64,000 bases of DNA from Pseudomonas sp. TH41 (GCF_016650695.1 NZ_JAEKFH010000003.1:2438001-2502000), one strand, 5' to 3'; positions 53,650 to 63,621 are shown, counted from the first letter of the stretch. The notes: a model not told the origin generated them from the letters alone. Program-made: numbers and translations.

Positions 53650-55139
53650 TAATGCTCCGGAACCCCGAGCGGCTGCTCGGCAGGTTTATCAGATGGGGCC
53701 GGTAACGGCTTTTGTGGCACGGTCGGGCCAGCGCTGACGATGACCATTTTGTCCGTGCTCAAGTGTTTGTTCAGTACGGTCTTGACCTGCTCGACGGTCA
53801 GGCTCTGGGACTCACGCATAAAGTCATCCAGGTAGCTCAGCGGCAGGTTGTAGAACCCCATCGCGCCGAGCTGGCCAACGATGTCGGCATTGCTGGCGGT
53901 GGACAGCGGGAAGCTGCCGGCCAGTTCACGCTTGGCGTCATCGAGTTCTTTTTCGGTCGGGCCGGTTTTAAGGTAGTCGGCGAGAACATCCTGCACCAGC
54001 TTCAAGGTGCCTTCGCTCATCTCTGCGCGGGTTTGCAAGTTAATCATGAACGGGCCACGCGCCTGCATCGGGGTGAACCCCGAATACACGCCGTAAGCCA
54101 GGCCGCGCTTCTCGCGCACTTCGCTCATCAATCGGGTGCCGAAACCACCGCCACCCAGGATCTGGTTGCCCATGGACAAGGCCGCGTAGTCCGGATCGTC
54201 ACGGTCGATGCCCAGTTGCGCGAGCATCAGGTTGGTCTGCTTGGACGGGAACTCGATGTGGCCAATGCTGGCCTTGGGCTCTTGCGGCTGCGGGATTTTC
54301 GCCAGCGCCGGGCCTTTTGGCAGTGCGCTGGAGACTTGAGCGGCAATGGCTTCAGCCTCGGTGCGAGACAGATCGCCCACCAGTGCAATCACCACGTTGC
54401 CGGCGGCGTAGGCTTTCTCATGGAACGCTTTCAGTTGAGCCAGTGTGATGGCTGGAACGGTTGTCGCTGTGCCGTCGCTGGAATGCGCATAGGGGTGATC
54501 GCCGTACAAACGGTTCATCAGCTCCTGACTCGCCAGTTTGCCGGGGTTTTGCTTCTGGTACTCGAAGCCGGCGAGCATCTGGTTCTTGATCCTGGCAAAG
54601 GAATCATTCGGGAAGGTCGGTTTGCCGACAACTTCAGAAAACAGCTTCAACGCGGGCTCGCGCTTGTCGGCGGCACTGAGGCTGCGCAAGGACGCCAGCG
54701 CCATGTCTTTAAACGCACCATTGCCAAAGTCTGCGCCCAGGCTTTCGAAGCCTTGGGCTATAGCGCCGACGTCTTTGCCGGCGACACCTTCGTTGAGCAT
54801 GGCATTGGTCAGCAGCGCCAGCCCCGGTACATCGCCGTCCTGGCTGCTACCGGCAGCGAAGATCAGGCGCATGTCGAACATCGGCAGCTCCCGGGCTTCG
54901 ACGAACAGCACCTTGGCGCCTTCAGCGGTGTTCCAGGTCTGGACGTCGAGTTTGCGATGGCTCGGCGCTTTTCCGTCGAGCTCTGTCAGCGATTGCAGCT
55001 TCTGGCTGGACTTGGCTTTGTCGAGGGCTTCGCTGGCTGTCGAGTCATCGGGTCGCAACAGATAGAAGCCAGCGGCCCCGATCAGGGCGGCAGCGACCAG
55101 GCCGATCAGGGCCAGGCGCGGTTTATTACGCTCACTCAT
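53649..55139 (-). CDS. M16 peptidase-like protein, non-catalytic partner
   Basis: A 496-residue M16 family protein with an N-terminal membrane anchor (LALIGLVAAALIGAAGFYLL). At the site of the zinc motif it reads LLTNAMLNEGV, so HxxEH is missing. The C-terminal half keeps the Arg-Tyr text REKRGLAYGVYSGFTP that completes the active site in two-chain M16B peptidases. It overlaps its catalytic partner's stop by 8 bp (ATGAGTGA). Confidence 0.92.
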   Translation of the reverse strand: MSERNKPRLALIGLVAAALIGAAGFYLLRPDDSTASEALDKAKSSQKLQSLTELDGKAPSHRKLDVQTWNTAEGAKVLFVEARELPMFDMRLIFAAGSSQDGDVPGLALLTNAMLNEGVAGKDVGAIAQGFESLGADFGNGAFKDMALASLRSLSAADKREPALKLFSEVVGKPTFPNDSFARIKNQMLAGFEYQKQNPGKLASQELMNRLYGDHPYAHSSDGTATTVPAITLAQLKAFHEKAYAAGNVVIALVGDLSRTEAEAIAAQVSSALPKGPALAKIPQPQEPKASIGHIEFPSKQTNLMLAQLGIDRDDPDYAALSMGNQILGGGGFGTRLMSEVREKRGLAYGVYSGFTPMQARGPFMINLQTRAEMSEGTLKLVQDVLADYLKTGPTEKELDDAKRELAGSFPLSTASNADIVGQLGAMGFYNLPLSYLDDFMRESQSLTVEQVKTVLNKHLSTDKMVIVSAGPTVPQKPLPAPSDKPAEQPLGVPEH

Positions 55140-56487
55140 GAGTCGTCTCCTCTGGCAGTACATGGGCGACGCTGAGACGTTCGCGGGTGAAATACAGCTT
55201 GGCGGCGTTCTGGATGTCTTGTGGGGTCACGCTTTCGAGGTCGGCAAGTTCAGTGTCCATCAGCTTCCAGGAGAGGCCGACGGTTTCCATTTGGCCGATG
55301 GCGGTGGCCTGGCTGGTGATCGAGTCACGTTCGTAGACCAGGCCGGCGATGACCTGCGCGCGCACGCGTTCCAGTTCTTCGGCGGACGGCGCGGTGGTTT
55401 TCAGCTGTTCGAGCAGCTGCCACAAGCCGGCCTCCGCCTGGTCGATGGTTTTGTTTTTCTGCGAGTTGGGTGTTGCCGACAACGTGAACAGGCTGTCACC
55501 GCGAGTGTAGGCGTCGTAGCTCGACGAACCGCCGGAGACCAGTTCTTCACCGCGTTCCAGTTGTGTCGGGATGCGGGCGCTGTAGCCGCCGTCGAGCAGG
55601 GCCGAAATCAAGCGCAAGGCGTTCACCGACCGCTTGTCTTCGGCGGTGGCGACGCTGGGCACGTTGAAGGCCAGCATCAGGCTCGGCAATTGGGTTTTAA
55701 CATGCAGGGTGATCTGCCGTTCGCCGGGCTCGGCCAGTTCCAGAGGGATTTTCGCGGGTGGCACGTCGCGCTTGGCGATCGGACCAAAATAGCGCTGGGC
55801 CAGGGTTTTGACTTCGTCCGGCGTCACGTCGCCGACCACCACCAAGGTGGCGTTGTTCGGCACGTACCAGGATTGATACCAGTGACGCAGCTCTTCGATT
55901 TTCATGCGATCCAGGTCAGCCATCCAGCCGATGGTTGGCGTGTGGTAGCCGCTGGCCGGGTAAGCCATGGCCTTGAACCGCTCATATGCCTTGGACATCG
56001 GCTTGTCGTCAGTGCGCAGGCGACGTTCTTCTTTAATGACTTCGATCTCGCGGGCGAACTCGTCGGCCGGCAGGCGCAGGTTGGCCATGCGGTCGGCTTC
56101 CAGCTCGAAGGCCACGCCCAGACGGTCACGGGCCAGCACCTGGTAATACGCGGTGAAGTCGTCGCTGGTGAACGCGTTCTCTTCAGCACCGAGGTCGCGC
56201 AGGATCAGCGAAGCTTCACCGGGGCCGACTTTCTCGCTGCCCTTGAACATCATGTGTTCCAGTGCATGGGACAAACCAGTCTGACCCGGGGTCTCGTAGC
56301 TGGAGCCGACCTTGTACCAGATCTGGGAAACCACCACCGGCGCACGATGGTCTTCGCGCACGACAACCTTCAGGCCGTTGTCTAGCATGAATTCGTGGGT
56401 GGGTTGCGGGTCGGCAGCGAAGGCTGAAAGTGGCAGACAAACTGTGCTGAGCAGCAGGCCTGCAGCGCGGCGGGCTAGAGCATTCAT
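55132..56487 (-). CDS. M16 zinc peptidase, catalytic subunit
   Basis: A 451-residue periplasmic peptidase with signal peptide AAGLLLSTVCLPLSAFA. The inverted zinc motif HxxEH is H74-E77-H78 in SHALEHMMFKG, with the third ligand Glu in IKEERR (E153/E154). It probably forms a heterodimer with the next gene product. First gene of the M16-M16-rsmD run. Confidence 0.94.
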   Translation of the reverse strand: MNALARRAAGLLLSTVCLPLSAFAADPQPTHEFMLDNGLKVVVREDHRAPVVVSQIWYKVGSSYETPGQTGLSHALEHMMFKGSEKVGPGEASLILRDLGAEENAFTSDDFTAYYQVLARDRLGVAFELEADRMANLRLPADEFAREIEVIKEERRLRTDDKPMSKAYERFKAMAYPASGYHTPTIGWMADLDRMKIEELRHWYQSWYVPNNATLVVVGDVTPDEVKTLAQRYFGPIAKRDVPPAKIPLELAEPGERQITLHVKTQLPSLMLAFNVPSVATAEDKRSVNALRLISALLDGGYSARIPTQLERGEELVSGGSSSYDAYTRGDSLFTLSATPNSQKNKTIDQAEAGLWQLLEQLKTTAPSAEELERVRAQVIAGLVYERDSITSQATAIGQMETVGLSWKLMDTELADLESVTPQDIQNAAKLYFTRERLSVAHVLPEETTHE

Positions 56488-56831
56488 TCGTTTTTAAACC
56501 TGTTGGGTTGCCCGCTTGTTCTTAGCGTCAGCGGGCGAGAGGGTGCTAGGATACTGATCCGTTTTACTGGCGGCCACGCCTATCAGGCCTTTGATCGGCC
56601 GGAAGGTTGTATGGGTTACCGGCAGAAGCTTTGAGTTTGTCCGCTAAACTCTGCGTTTTCGCCGACGATGCCGTTCCAGTCCTTCGTGTTAGTCGACCTT
56701 TGAGGTGCTGATTTCACCTCGACAAAATGTTGCGCATGAACAAGCAGCGTCAATCGCAGTCTGTTCTGCATCGAATATTTATTTGCCGGGGCGCCCTTTG
56801 GCGCGTCGCTACCGTGAGATAGCCGTCCTCC
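56488..56831. other. Intergenic region M16 operon / ftsY (344 bp)
   Basis: It should contain both divergent promoters. I see no REP element, no convincing terminator and no coding frame. Short inverted words such as GCCGG...CCGGC occur near 56590-56625 but are too weak to call. Confidence 0.5.
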
Positions 56832-58388
56832 ATGTTTGGTTCCAACGACGACAAGAAGACCCCAGCTGCGGCTGGTGAGAAGAAAAGCCTGTTCGGATGG
56901 CTGCGCAAAAAGCCGCAGGACCCCGTCGTCGAACAGCCACAGCCACAGCCACTGCCTGAGCCAGTACCTGCGCCGGTTATAGAAGTAGAGCCTGCGCCGA
57001 GTGTCTTGCCGATCGTCGAGCCGGTGCTTCAGCCGATGGCCGAGGCAGCGCCTGATCGTGTCGCCGAAGTCGTGGCCCAAGCGCCGCTGACACCCATTGC
57101 CGCGCCATGGCTGACGTTGCCGGTGGCGGAAGAGGCGGTGGCTTTGGTCGAAGATGAGCTGGCGCCGCACATAACGCCTGCGATTCCAGTGCAGACTGCG
57201 TTTGCGCCTGAGCCTGTTCAGGTTCCGGTGGTTGAGCCGGTTGTAGCGCCAGTCGTGGTGGCTGCACCTGCGCTGGTCGCTCCAGAACCGGTTGCTTCCG
57301 TATTCGTTGCCCCGGCGGCTCCGGTTATTCAAACGCCTGCACCTGCACCGGTCGCTCCGGCATTCGTTGCCCCCGCGGCTCCGGTTACTCAAGCACCAAC
57401 ACCGGTTATTGCCCCCGTCGAACCCCCGGCCGAGCCTGTGCGCACCGAAGAAACCAAAGCCGGTTTCTTCGCCCGCCTCAAGCAAGGCCTGTCCAAGACC
57501 AGCGCCAGCATCGGCGAAGGTATGGCCAGCCTGTTCCTGGGCAAGAAAATCATCGATGACGAGCTGCTCGAAGACATCGAAACCCGGCTGTTGACCGCCG
57601 ACGTTGGCGTTGAAGCGACTTCCGTGATCATTCAGCGCCTGACCCAGAAAGTCGCCCGCAAAGAGCTGGCCGATGCCGATGCGTTGTACAAATCCCTTCA
57701 GGCCGAGCTCGCGGCGATGCTCAAGCCCGTCGAGCAACCGCTGAAAATCACCTCGCAGAACAAGCCGTTCGTGATTCTGGTCGTCGGCGTCAACGGTGCC
57801 GGCAAGACCACGACCATCGGCAAACTCGCGAAGAAGCTGCAACTTGAAGGCAAAAAAGTCATGCTCGCTGCCGGTGACACCTTCCGTGCCGCCGCCGTCG
57901 AGCAATTGCAGGTCTGGGGTGAGCGCAACAAGATCCCGGTGATCGCTCAGCACACCGGCGCCGACTCGGCGTCGGTTATCTTCGATGCCGTGCAGGCCGC
58001 CAAGGCGCGTGGCATTGATGTCCTGATTGCGGACACGGCTGGCCGTCTGCACACCAAAGACAATTTGATGGAAGAGTTGAAGAAGGTTCGCCGGGTTATC
58101 GGCAAGCTCGACGCCGACGCGCCGCATGAAGTGTTGCTGGTGCTCGATGCCGGCACGGGCCAGAACGCCATCAATCAGGCCAAACAATTCAACCAGACCG
58201 TCGCACTGACCGGCCTGGCGCTGACCAAGCTCGACGGCACCGCCAAAGGCGGGGTGATTTTCGCCCTGGCCAAGCAGTTTGGCCTGCCGATTCGCTACAT
58301 CGGCGTCGGCGAAGGCATCGATGATTTGCGTACTTTTGAAGCAGAACCCTTTGTCCAGGCACTGTTTGCCGAGCGGGAGCGTTCATGA
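56832..58388 (+). CDS. ftsY: Signal recognition particle receptor FtsY
   Basis: A 518-residue SRP GTPase. The NG domain (~215-518) has G1 [38 protein letters not shown] and [10 protein letters not shown]. The N-terminal ~200 residues are a disordered acidic Pro/Ala/Val-rich tail with repeated VAPAAPV units, longer than many FtsY A-domains, and may mediate membrane contact. The start [11 protein letters not shown] is conserved in Pseudomonas. ftsE overlaps by 4 bp. Confidence 0.97.
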   Translation: MFGSNDDKKTPAAAGEKKSLFGWLRKKPQDPVVEQPQPQPLPEPVPAPVIEVEPAPSVLPIVEPVLQPMAEAAPDRVAEVVAQAPLTPIAAPWLTLPVAEEAVALVEDELAPHITPAIPVQTAFAPEPVQVPVVEPVVAPVVVAAPALVAPEPVASVFVAPAAPVIQTPAPAPVAPAFVAPAAPVTQAPTPVIAPVEPPAEPVRTEETKAGFFARLKQGLSKTSASIGEGMASLFLGKKIIDDELLEDIETRLLTADVGVEATSVIIQRLTQKVARKELADADALYKSLQAELAAMLKPVEQPLKITSQNKPFVILVVGVNGAGKTTTIGKLAKKLQLEGKKVMLAAGDTFRAAAVEQLQVWGERNKIPVIAQHTGADSASVIFDAVQAAKARGIDVLIADTAGRLHTKDNLMEELKKVRRVIGKLDADAPHEVLLVLDAGTGQNAINQAKQFNQTVALTGLALTKLDGTAKGGVIFALAKQFGLPIRYIGVGEGIDDLRTFEAEPFVQALFAERERS

Positions 58389-59056
58389 TTCGTTTCGAAC
58401 AGGTCGGTAAACGCTATCCGAACGGTCACGTCGGCTTGCATGAGCTGAGCTTTCGAGTCCGTCGGGGCGAATTCTTGTTTGTCACCGGCCACTCCGGTGC
58501 CGGTAAAAGCACCTTGTTGCGCCTGCTGCTGGCGATGGAGCGCCCGACCACCGGCAAATTGCTGCTGGCCGGCCAAGACCTCGGCACTATCAGCAACGCG
58601 CAGATCCCTTACCTGCGCCGCCAGATCGGCGTGGTGTTCCAGAATCACCAGCTGCTGTTCGATCGCACGGTGTTCAACAATGTCGCATTGCCTTTGCAGA
58701 TCCTCGGCCTGTCCAAAGCCGAGATCGCCAAGCGTGTGGATTCGGCCCTGGAGCGCGTGGCGCTCTCGGACAAGACCGATCTGTACCCTGGCGACCTGTC
58801 CACTGGCCAGCAACAGCGCGTCGGCATTGCCCGCGCCATCGTTCACCGTCCGGCCTTGCTGCTGGCGGACGAACCCACCGGTAACCTCGATCCGCGCCTG
58901 GCCGCCGAGATCATGGGGGTGTTCGAAGACATCAACCGTCTGGGCACCAGCGTGCTGATCGCCAGTCACGACCTGGCACTGATCGCCCGCATGCGTCATC
59001 GCATGCTGACCCTGCAACGCGGCCGATTGATCGGCGACGGGGAGGCTGGCGAATGA
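58385..59056 (+). CDS. ftsE: Cell division ATP-binding protein FtsE
   Basis: A 223-residue ABC ATPase: Walker A GHSGAGKSTLLR, signature LSTGQQQRVGIARAI, Walker B LLLADEPTGNLD and switch His in ASHDL. FtsEX controls septal peptidoglycan hydrolases at the divisome. It overlaps both ftsY and ftsX by 4 bp (ATGA). Confidence 0.97.
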   Translation: MIRFEQVGKRYPNGHVGLHELSFRVRRGEFLFVTGHSGAGKSTLLRLLLAMERPTTGKLLLAGQDLGTISNAQIPYLRRQIGVVFQNHQLLFDRTVFNNVALPLQILGLSKAEIAKRVDSALERVALSDKTDLYPGDLSTGQQQRVGIARAIVHRPALLLADEPTGNLDPRLAAEIMGVFEDINRLGTSVLIASHDLALIARMRHRMLTLQRGRLIGDGEAGE

Positions 59057-60075
59057 GTGCGACACGTAGCCCCAAGGTTTCCGAGCGCGTGGCCCCCAAG
59101 GCTGCCGATCCGCAACAACCGAAGAAAAAGCGCGACGATGACGACGGCCCGGACTTTGCCACACTGTTCCGTGCCTGGATCGAAAGCCATCGCGCCAGCC
59201 TGGTGGACAGCTTGCGCCGCTTGGGTAAGCAGCCCATCGGTAGCTTTTTCACCTGCATGGTGATGGCCGTTGCCCTGAGTCTGCCCATGGGCCTGTCACT
59301 TTTGCTAAGTAACGTCGAGCGTCTTGGCGGTTCCTGGCAGCGTGCGGCGCAGATTTCCCTGTACCTGCAAATCGAGGCCAGCCCTGCTGAAGGCGAGTCG
59401 TTGCGTGAGCAGATCAAGGGCATGCCCGGCGTCTCGGACGCGGAATATGTCGGTCGCGATCAGGCGCTGGAAGAGTTCCAGCAGCAGTCCGGCCTGGGTG
59501 AGGCGCTGAAAGAATTGCCGGAAAACCCGCTGCCGGGCGTGGTTCTGGTCACCCCGAAAGAAGTCGACAAGCCCGCGCTTGAAGCATTACGACAAAAACT
59601 TTCCGAGTTGCCGAAGGTACAGCAGGCGCAACTTGATCTAGTCTGGGTCGAGCGTCTGGCAGCCATCCTCAAGCTGGGTGACCGTTTTGTCTTCGGTCTG
59701 ACCGTGCTTTTGGTTTCTGCATTACTTTTGGTGATAGGCAATACCATTCGTCTTCATATTGAAAACCGCCGCACAGAGATAGAAGTGATTAAACTCGTGG
59801 GCGGCACTGACAGCTATGTGCGCAGGCCTTTTCTGTATATGGGCGCGCTTTATGGCTTTGGTGCGGGGATTCTTTCCTGGGGTGTATTGGCGTTTGGCCT
59901 GAATTGGCTGAACGAGGCGGTGGTGGGACTGGCCGGTTTGTACGGCAGTAATTTTGCGCTGGCCGGCGTGCCAGTTGCCGACGGTCTGTCTCTCTTGCTT
60001 GGCGCGGTGCTGTTAGGGTATATCGGTGCATGGATTGCAGTCGCACGCCACCTGAGGGAGCTTGCGCCTAAGTAG
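59053..60075 (+). CDS. ftsX: Cell division protein FtsX
   Basis: A 340-residue inner-membrane protein with a charged cytoplasmic N-terminus (PKKKRDDDDGPDF), a first helix near residues 75-95, a large periplasmic loop (~100-205) that contacts EnvC-type activators in E. coli, and three further helices (LTVLLVSALLLVIGN and two near the C-terminus). Last gene of ftsYEX; rpoH follows after 113 bp. Confidence 0.95.
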   Translation: MSATRSPKVSERVAPKAADPQQPKKKRDDDDGPDFATLFRAWIESHRASLVDSLRRLGKQPIGSFFTCMVMAVALSLPMGLSLLLSNVERLGGSWQRAAQISLYLQIEASPAEGESLREQIKGMPGVSDAEYVGRDQALEEFQQQSGLGEALKELPENPLPGVVLVTPKEVDKPALEALRQKLSELPKVQQAQLDLVWVERLAAILKLGDRFVFGLTVLLVSALLLVIGNTIRLHIENRRTEIEVIKLVGGTDSYVRRPFLYMGALYGFGAGILSWGVLAFGLNWLNEAVVGLAGLYGSNFALAGVPVADGLSLLLGAVLLGYIGAWIAVARHLRELAPK

Positions 60076-60112
60076 TATCATTTTGCTCGTATTGACCTTT
60101 CAGCGTTTATGG

Positions 60113-60139
60113 GAACTTGTCTTTCGGTTTCCGGTCAAT
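60113..60139 (+). promoter_or_regulatory. Candidate AlgU/sigma-E-type promoter for rpoH
   Basis: GAACTT at 60113-60118 and TCAAT at 60135-60139 are separated by 16 bp, matching the sigma-E/AlgU pattern. In P. aeruginosa rpoH is partly AlgU-dependent, as I recall. It lies 50 bp before the rpoH ATG. Confidence 0.55.
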
Positions 60140-60146
60140 TTTCGCA

Positions 60147-60160
60147 GTGCAGAACTGCAC
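60147..60160 (+). promoter_or_regulatory. Small dyad in the rpoH leader
   Basis: GTGCAG-AA-CTGCAC is a perfect 6-bp inverted repeat downstream of the candidate promoter and upstream of the GGAGG ribosome binding site. It may be an operator; a 2-nt loop is too small for a relaxed RNA hairpin. Confidence 0.4.
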
Positions 60161-60188
60161 GAGTTATGTAAGTCGGAGGTTTTTTCGT

Positions 60189-61043
60189 ATGACCAATTCT
60201 TTGCAACCTGCATATGCTCTGGTCCCGGGTGCGAACCTGGAGGCCTATGTGCACACCGTGAACAGCATTCCATTGCTGACGCCGGAGCAGGAGCGTGAAC
60301 TGGCCGAGAGTCTCTATTATGAGCAGGATTTGGGGGCGGCTCGGCAGATGGTGCTCGCCCACCTGCGTTTTGTTGTACATATCGCCCGTAGCTATTCCGG
60401 CTACGGTCTGGCTCAGGCTGACCTGATCCAGGAAGGTAACGTCGGCCTGATGAAAGCCGTGAAGCGCTTCAACCCGGAAATGGGTGTGCGTCTGGTTTCG
60501 TTCGCCGTGCACTGGATCAAGGCAGAAATTCACGAGTTCATCCTGCGCAACTGGCGCATTGTGAAAGTCGCGACCACCAAGGCCCAGCGCAAACTGTTCT
60601 TCAATCTGCGCAGCCAGAAGAAGCGTCTGGCGTGGCTGAACAACGAGGAAGTCCACCGTGTGGCGGAAAGCCTAGGTGTAGAGCCGCGGGAAGTGCGCGA
60701 GATGGAAAGTCGCCTGACCGGCCATGACATGGCCTTCGACCCGGCCGCAGAAGCGGACGACGACAGCGCATTCCAGTCGCCGGCCAACTATCTGGAAGAC
60801 CACCGGTACGACCCGGCCCGTCAACTGGAAGATGCCGACTGGAGTGACAACTCCAACCACAACCTGCACGAAGCGCTGGAAGTGCTGGACGACCGCAGCC
60901 GTGACATCCTCTACCAGCGCTGGTTGGCGGAAGAGAAAGCCACGCTGCACGACCTGGCGCAGAAGTACAACGTGTCGGCCGAGCGTATTCGTCAGCTCGA
61001 GAAGAGCGCGATGAACAAGCTCAAGTTGTCGATCGCCGCTTAA
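60189..61043 (+). CDS. rpoH: Heat-shock sigma factor RpoH (sigma-32)
   Basis: A 284-residue sigma factor. Region 2 includes [20 protein letters not shown] and [17 protein letters not shown]. The RpoH box is QRKLFFNLR (133-141). Region 4 ends with [20 protein letters not shown]. It directs heat-shock gene transcription. The ATG at 60189 follows TCGGAGG. A terminator follows the stop. Confidence 0.97.
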   Translation: MTNSLQPAYALVPGANLEAYVHTVNSIPLLTPEQERELAESLYYEQDLGAARQMVLAHLRFVVHIARSYSGYGLAQADLIQEGNVGLMKAVKRFNPEMGVRLVSFAVHWIKAEIHEFILRNWRIVKVATTKAQRKLFFNLRSQKKRLAWLNNEEVHRVAESLGVEPREVREMESRLTGHDMAFDPAAEADDDSAFQSPANYLEDHRYDPARQLEDADWSDNSNHNLHEALEVLDDRSRDILYQRWLAEEKATLHDLAQKYNVSAERIRQLEKSAMNKLKLSIAA

Positions 61044-61060
61044 CCGGCGCGCAGGCAATA

Positions 61061-61095
61061 AAAAACGCCCCGATCATTGATCGGGGCGTTTTTGT
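61061..61095. terminator. Terminator after rpoH
   Basis: AAAAACGCCCCGATCA pairs with TGATCGGGGCGTTTTT, a 16-bp perfect stem with A and T runs on either side. It can work in both directions, for rpoH and for convergent mtgA. Confidence 0.93.
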
Positions 61096-61100
61096 TTTTA

Positions 61101-61187
61101 AGATCAAAAGATCGCAGCCTTCGGCAGCTCCTACATGGGAACGCGTACACCTGTAGGAGCTGCCGAAGGCTGCGATCTTTTGATCTT
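61101..61187. repeat. Inverted repeat, family B
   Basis: AGATCAAAAGATCGCAGCCT and its complement surround a short centre. Third copy of the TGCCGAAGGCTGCGATC family, just after the rpoH terminator. Confidence 0.92.
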
Positions 61188-61192
61188 CGGGA

Positions 61193-61915
61193 TCATTGAG
61201 CCCAAGGCGCCCGGCGCGAATCGTTGAGTCCGACCAGATAGCTGTCACCACCCAACTGGCTCATCTGCTGCCGAATCCAGCCGGCACGTCGCGAAACATA
61301 AGACGTCGGATGGCCCGCACTCCACACCCGTGGATTAGGCAATACAGCGGCCAGATAACTGGCCTGCTGTCGGGACAGCGACTTGGCACTGACACCAAAG
61401 TGATGCCGAGCCGCCGCTTCCGCGCCAAACACCCCGTCATCCCACTCGACGCTGTTCAAATACACTTCAAGAATCCGCTGCTTAGGCCAGAGCACTTCGA
61501 TCAGCCCGGTGAACCAGGCTTCCAGTCCTTTGCGCAGCCAGCTGCGGCCGGACCACAGAAAGAGGTTTTTCGAGACTTGCTGGCTCAACGTGCTGGCTCC
61601 GCGAATCGATCCGCCCAGCTCGTTGTGAGCCAATGCGGCCTGAATCGCGCCGAAGTCAAAACCCCAATGCTCCGGGAATTTCTGATCCTCACCCGCAATC
61701 ACTGCGACTTTCAAATCGTCGGAGATTTCATCCCAGGGTTTCCAGGTGCGTTGCAGGTCAATCGGCTCGCCGTCGAACCAGGATTCGACCTTGCGCTCGA
61801 CCATCAGCGCCGTCCCCGGAGGTGGAACCACGCGGAAAATCAGAACCAGCAATACGCTGCCGCCCGCGAACCAGAGCAGGGCTTTCGTGAAACGACGGAA
61901 AATTAAACGCAGCAT
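61193..61915 (-). CDS. mtgA: Monofunctional peptidoglycan glycosyltransferase
   Basis: A 240-residue GT51 enzyme with an N-terminal membrane anchor (LLWFAGGSVLLVLIFRVV). The catalytic Glu is E76 in AGEDQKFPEHWGFD. The second motif is GASTLSQQVSKNLFLW, and further GT51 text is RILEVYLNSVEWDDGVFG. It polymerises glycan strands from lipid II in the periplasm. Confidence 0.95.
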   Translation of the reverse strand: MLRLIFRRFTKALLWFAGGSVLLVLIFRVVPPPGTALMVERKVESWFDGEPIDLQRTWKPWDEISDDLKVAVIAGEDQKFPEHWGFDFGAIQAALAHNELGGSIRGASTLSQQVSKNLFLWSGRSWLRKGLEAWFTGLIEVLWPKQRILEVYLNSVEWDDGVFGAEAAARHHFGVSAKSLSRQQASYLAAVLPNPRVWSAGHPTSYVSRRAGWIRQQMSQLGGDSYLVGLNDSRRAPWAQ

Positions 61916-61989
61916 AGAGATGGCTTGGCCGAACCCGTTGAGCGGGCCATTATACAGACCCTGTTGATCGAGTCTGACTGGAGTTCTTC

Positions 61990-62361
61990 ATGCTGCGTGG
62001 CTTTCTGATGCTGGCCGCTTTTTTCGGCTTCACTGGCGTTGCCCTTGGCGCGTTCGCCGCTCACGGCTTGAAAGCCCGTCTGACACCTGAGTACCTGGCG
62101 ATTTTCCACACCGGCGTTACCTACCAACTGGTACACACCCTGGCATTGTTCGGCGTAGCGCTGCTGGCCACGCAGATTCCCGGTCGTTTGATCACCTGGG
62201 CTGGCGCCTCCTTTGCCATCGGCATTCTGCTGTTTTCCGGCAGCCTGTATGTGTTGACCATGACCGGCATCAGCAAGCTCGGGATCATCACGCCCTTTGG
62301 CGGCCTGGCATTCTTGATCGGCTGGTTCTGCCTGGGCCTTGCCGCCTGGCGACTGACGTGA
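61990..62361 (+). CDS. DUF423 membrane protein
   Basis: A 123-residue inner-membrane protein with four helices. It carries the DUF423 signature FTGVALGAFAAHGLKARL and FHTGVTYQLVHTLALFGVAL. Family function unknown (YwdK/YgdD-like). It is divergent from mtgA. Confidence 0.9.
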   Translation: MLRGFLMLAAFFGFTGVALGAFAAHGLKARLTPEYLAIFHTGVTYQLVHTLALFGVALLATQIPGRLITWAGASFAIGILLFSGSLYVLTMTGISKLGIITPFGGLAFLIGWFCLGLAAWRLT

Positions 62362-62364
62362 CCC

Positions 62365-62464
62365 TGTAGCAGCGAGCTTGCTCGCGAAAAACGTCAGGGC
62401 ACCGCGTTCAAGCGGCAAGTACGCGTTATCGTTGACGTCCATCGCGAGCAAGCTCGCTCCTACA
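62365..62464. repeat. REPIN, family A, left end with one base change
   Basis: The left unit begins TGTAGCAGCGAGCTTGCTCG (C for the usual G at the sixth base); the right end is standard. Internal text is ACGTCAGGGCACCGCG. Confidence 0.9.
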
Positions 62465-62553
62465 AGGTTCTTGATCGACATGACGAATGGCTTGGGTCGC
62501 CAAGACTGATCGGGCTAGAATGCCAGCCCCTAAAAATGATGGCGGCATTCGGT

Positions 62554-62754
62554 ATGCGCATTCAGTTGAACGGCGAATCCCTTGAACTGCCCGACGGTGA
62601 AACCGTTGCGGCCCTGCTGACCCGTCTGGACCTGACCGGACGCCGTGTGGCGGTCGAACTCAATCTGGATATCGTCCCGCGCAGCCAGCACGCTGAAACC
62701 ACGCTGAACGACGGTGATTCGGTCGAAGTGGTGCACGCCATCGGCGGCGGCTAG
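62554..62754 (+). CDS. thiS: Sulfur carrier protein ThiS
   Basis: A 66-residue beta-grasp protein ending in the Gly-Gly needed for thiocarboxylate formation (VVHAIGGG). It delivers sulfur to the thiazole of thiamine through ThiG. The ATG at 62554 ([15 protein letters not shown]) gives the family length, but no strong ribosome binding site precedes it; an in-frame ATG at 62536 or 62539 would add five or six residues. Confidence 0.92.
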   Translation: MRIQLNGESLELPDGETVAALLTRLDLTGRRVAVELNLDIVPRSQHAETTLNDGDSVEVVHAIGGG

Positions 62755-62817
62755 CCGCGCGTGCCGAGTGGGCACAGAATTATTCTGCAAGAACCTCACC
62801 CCTACAGAGGATTTCCC

Positions 62818-63612
62818 ATGAGCATCGTTCGTAGCGACAAGCCCTTCGTTCTGGCCGGTCGTACCTACCAGTCGCGTTTGCTGGTAGGCACTGGCAAGTA
62901 CCGCGACATGGAAGAAACCCGCCTGGCCATCGAAGCCTCGGGTGCCGAGATCGTCACATTCGCCGTGCGCCGCACCAACCTCGGCCAGAACCCGGGCGAA
63001 CCGAACCTGCTCGAAGTCCTGTCGCCGGATCGCTACACCTTCCTGCCTAACACCGCCGGTTGCTTCGACGCTACCGAGGCTGTGCGCACCTGCCGTCTGG
63101 CCCGTGAGCTGCTCGGCGGCCACAACCTGGTGAAGCTGGAAGTGCTGGCGGATCAGAAAACCCTGTTCCCCAACGTGATCGAAACCCTCAAGGCCGCCGA
63201 AGTGCTGGTCAAGGAAGGCTTCGACGTAATGGTCTACACCAGCGACGACCCGATCATCGCCCGTCAACTGGCGGAAATCGGCGTTATCGCGGTGATGCCG
63301 CTGGCCGGTCTGATCGGCACGGGCCTGGGGATCTGCAACCCGTACAACCTGCAGATCATCCTCGAAGAAGCGAAAATCCCTGTGCTGGTGGACGCCGGTG
63401 TCGGTACCGCTTCCGACGCCACCATCGCCATGGAGCTGGGTTGCGAAGCGGTGCTGATGAACTCGGCCATCGCCCATGCCCAGCAGCCGATCATGATGGC
63501 TGAAGCCATGAAACACGCCATCGTTGCAGGTCGCTTGGCCTACCTCGCCGGCCGCATGCCGAAAAAACTCTATGCCAGCGCCTCCTCGCCGCTGGATGGT
63601 CTGATCAAGTAA
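62818..63612 (+). CDS. thiG: Thiazole synthase
   Basis: A 264-residue TIM-barrel enzyme joining 1-deoxyxylulose-5-phosphate, dehydroglycine and ThiS thiocarboxylate into the thiamine thiazole. Family text includes [20 protein letters not shown], the Schiff-base Lys in [12 protein letters not shown], and [19 protein letters not shown]. It forms an operon with thiS. Confidence 0.97.
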   Translation: MSIVRSDKPFVLAGRTYQSRLLVGTGKYRDMEETRLAIEASGAEIVTFAVRRTNLGQNPGEPNLLEVLSPDRYTFLPNTAGCFDATEAVRTCRLARELLGGHNLVKLEVLADQKTLFPNVIETLKAAEVLVKEGFDVMVYTSDDPIIARQLAEIGVIAVMPLAGLIGTGLGICNPYNLQIILEEAKIPVLVDAGVGTASDATIAMELGCEAVLMNSAIAHAQQPIMMAEAMKHAIVAGRLAYLAGRMPKKLYASASSPLDGLIK

Positions 63613-63621
63613 GAGCCATTG

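Noticed and set aside
56590..56640. Weak GCCGG/CCGGC inverted words upstream of ftsY as an operator
   Set aside because: Short, interrupted and expected by chance at this GC content.
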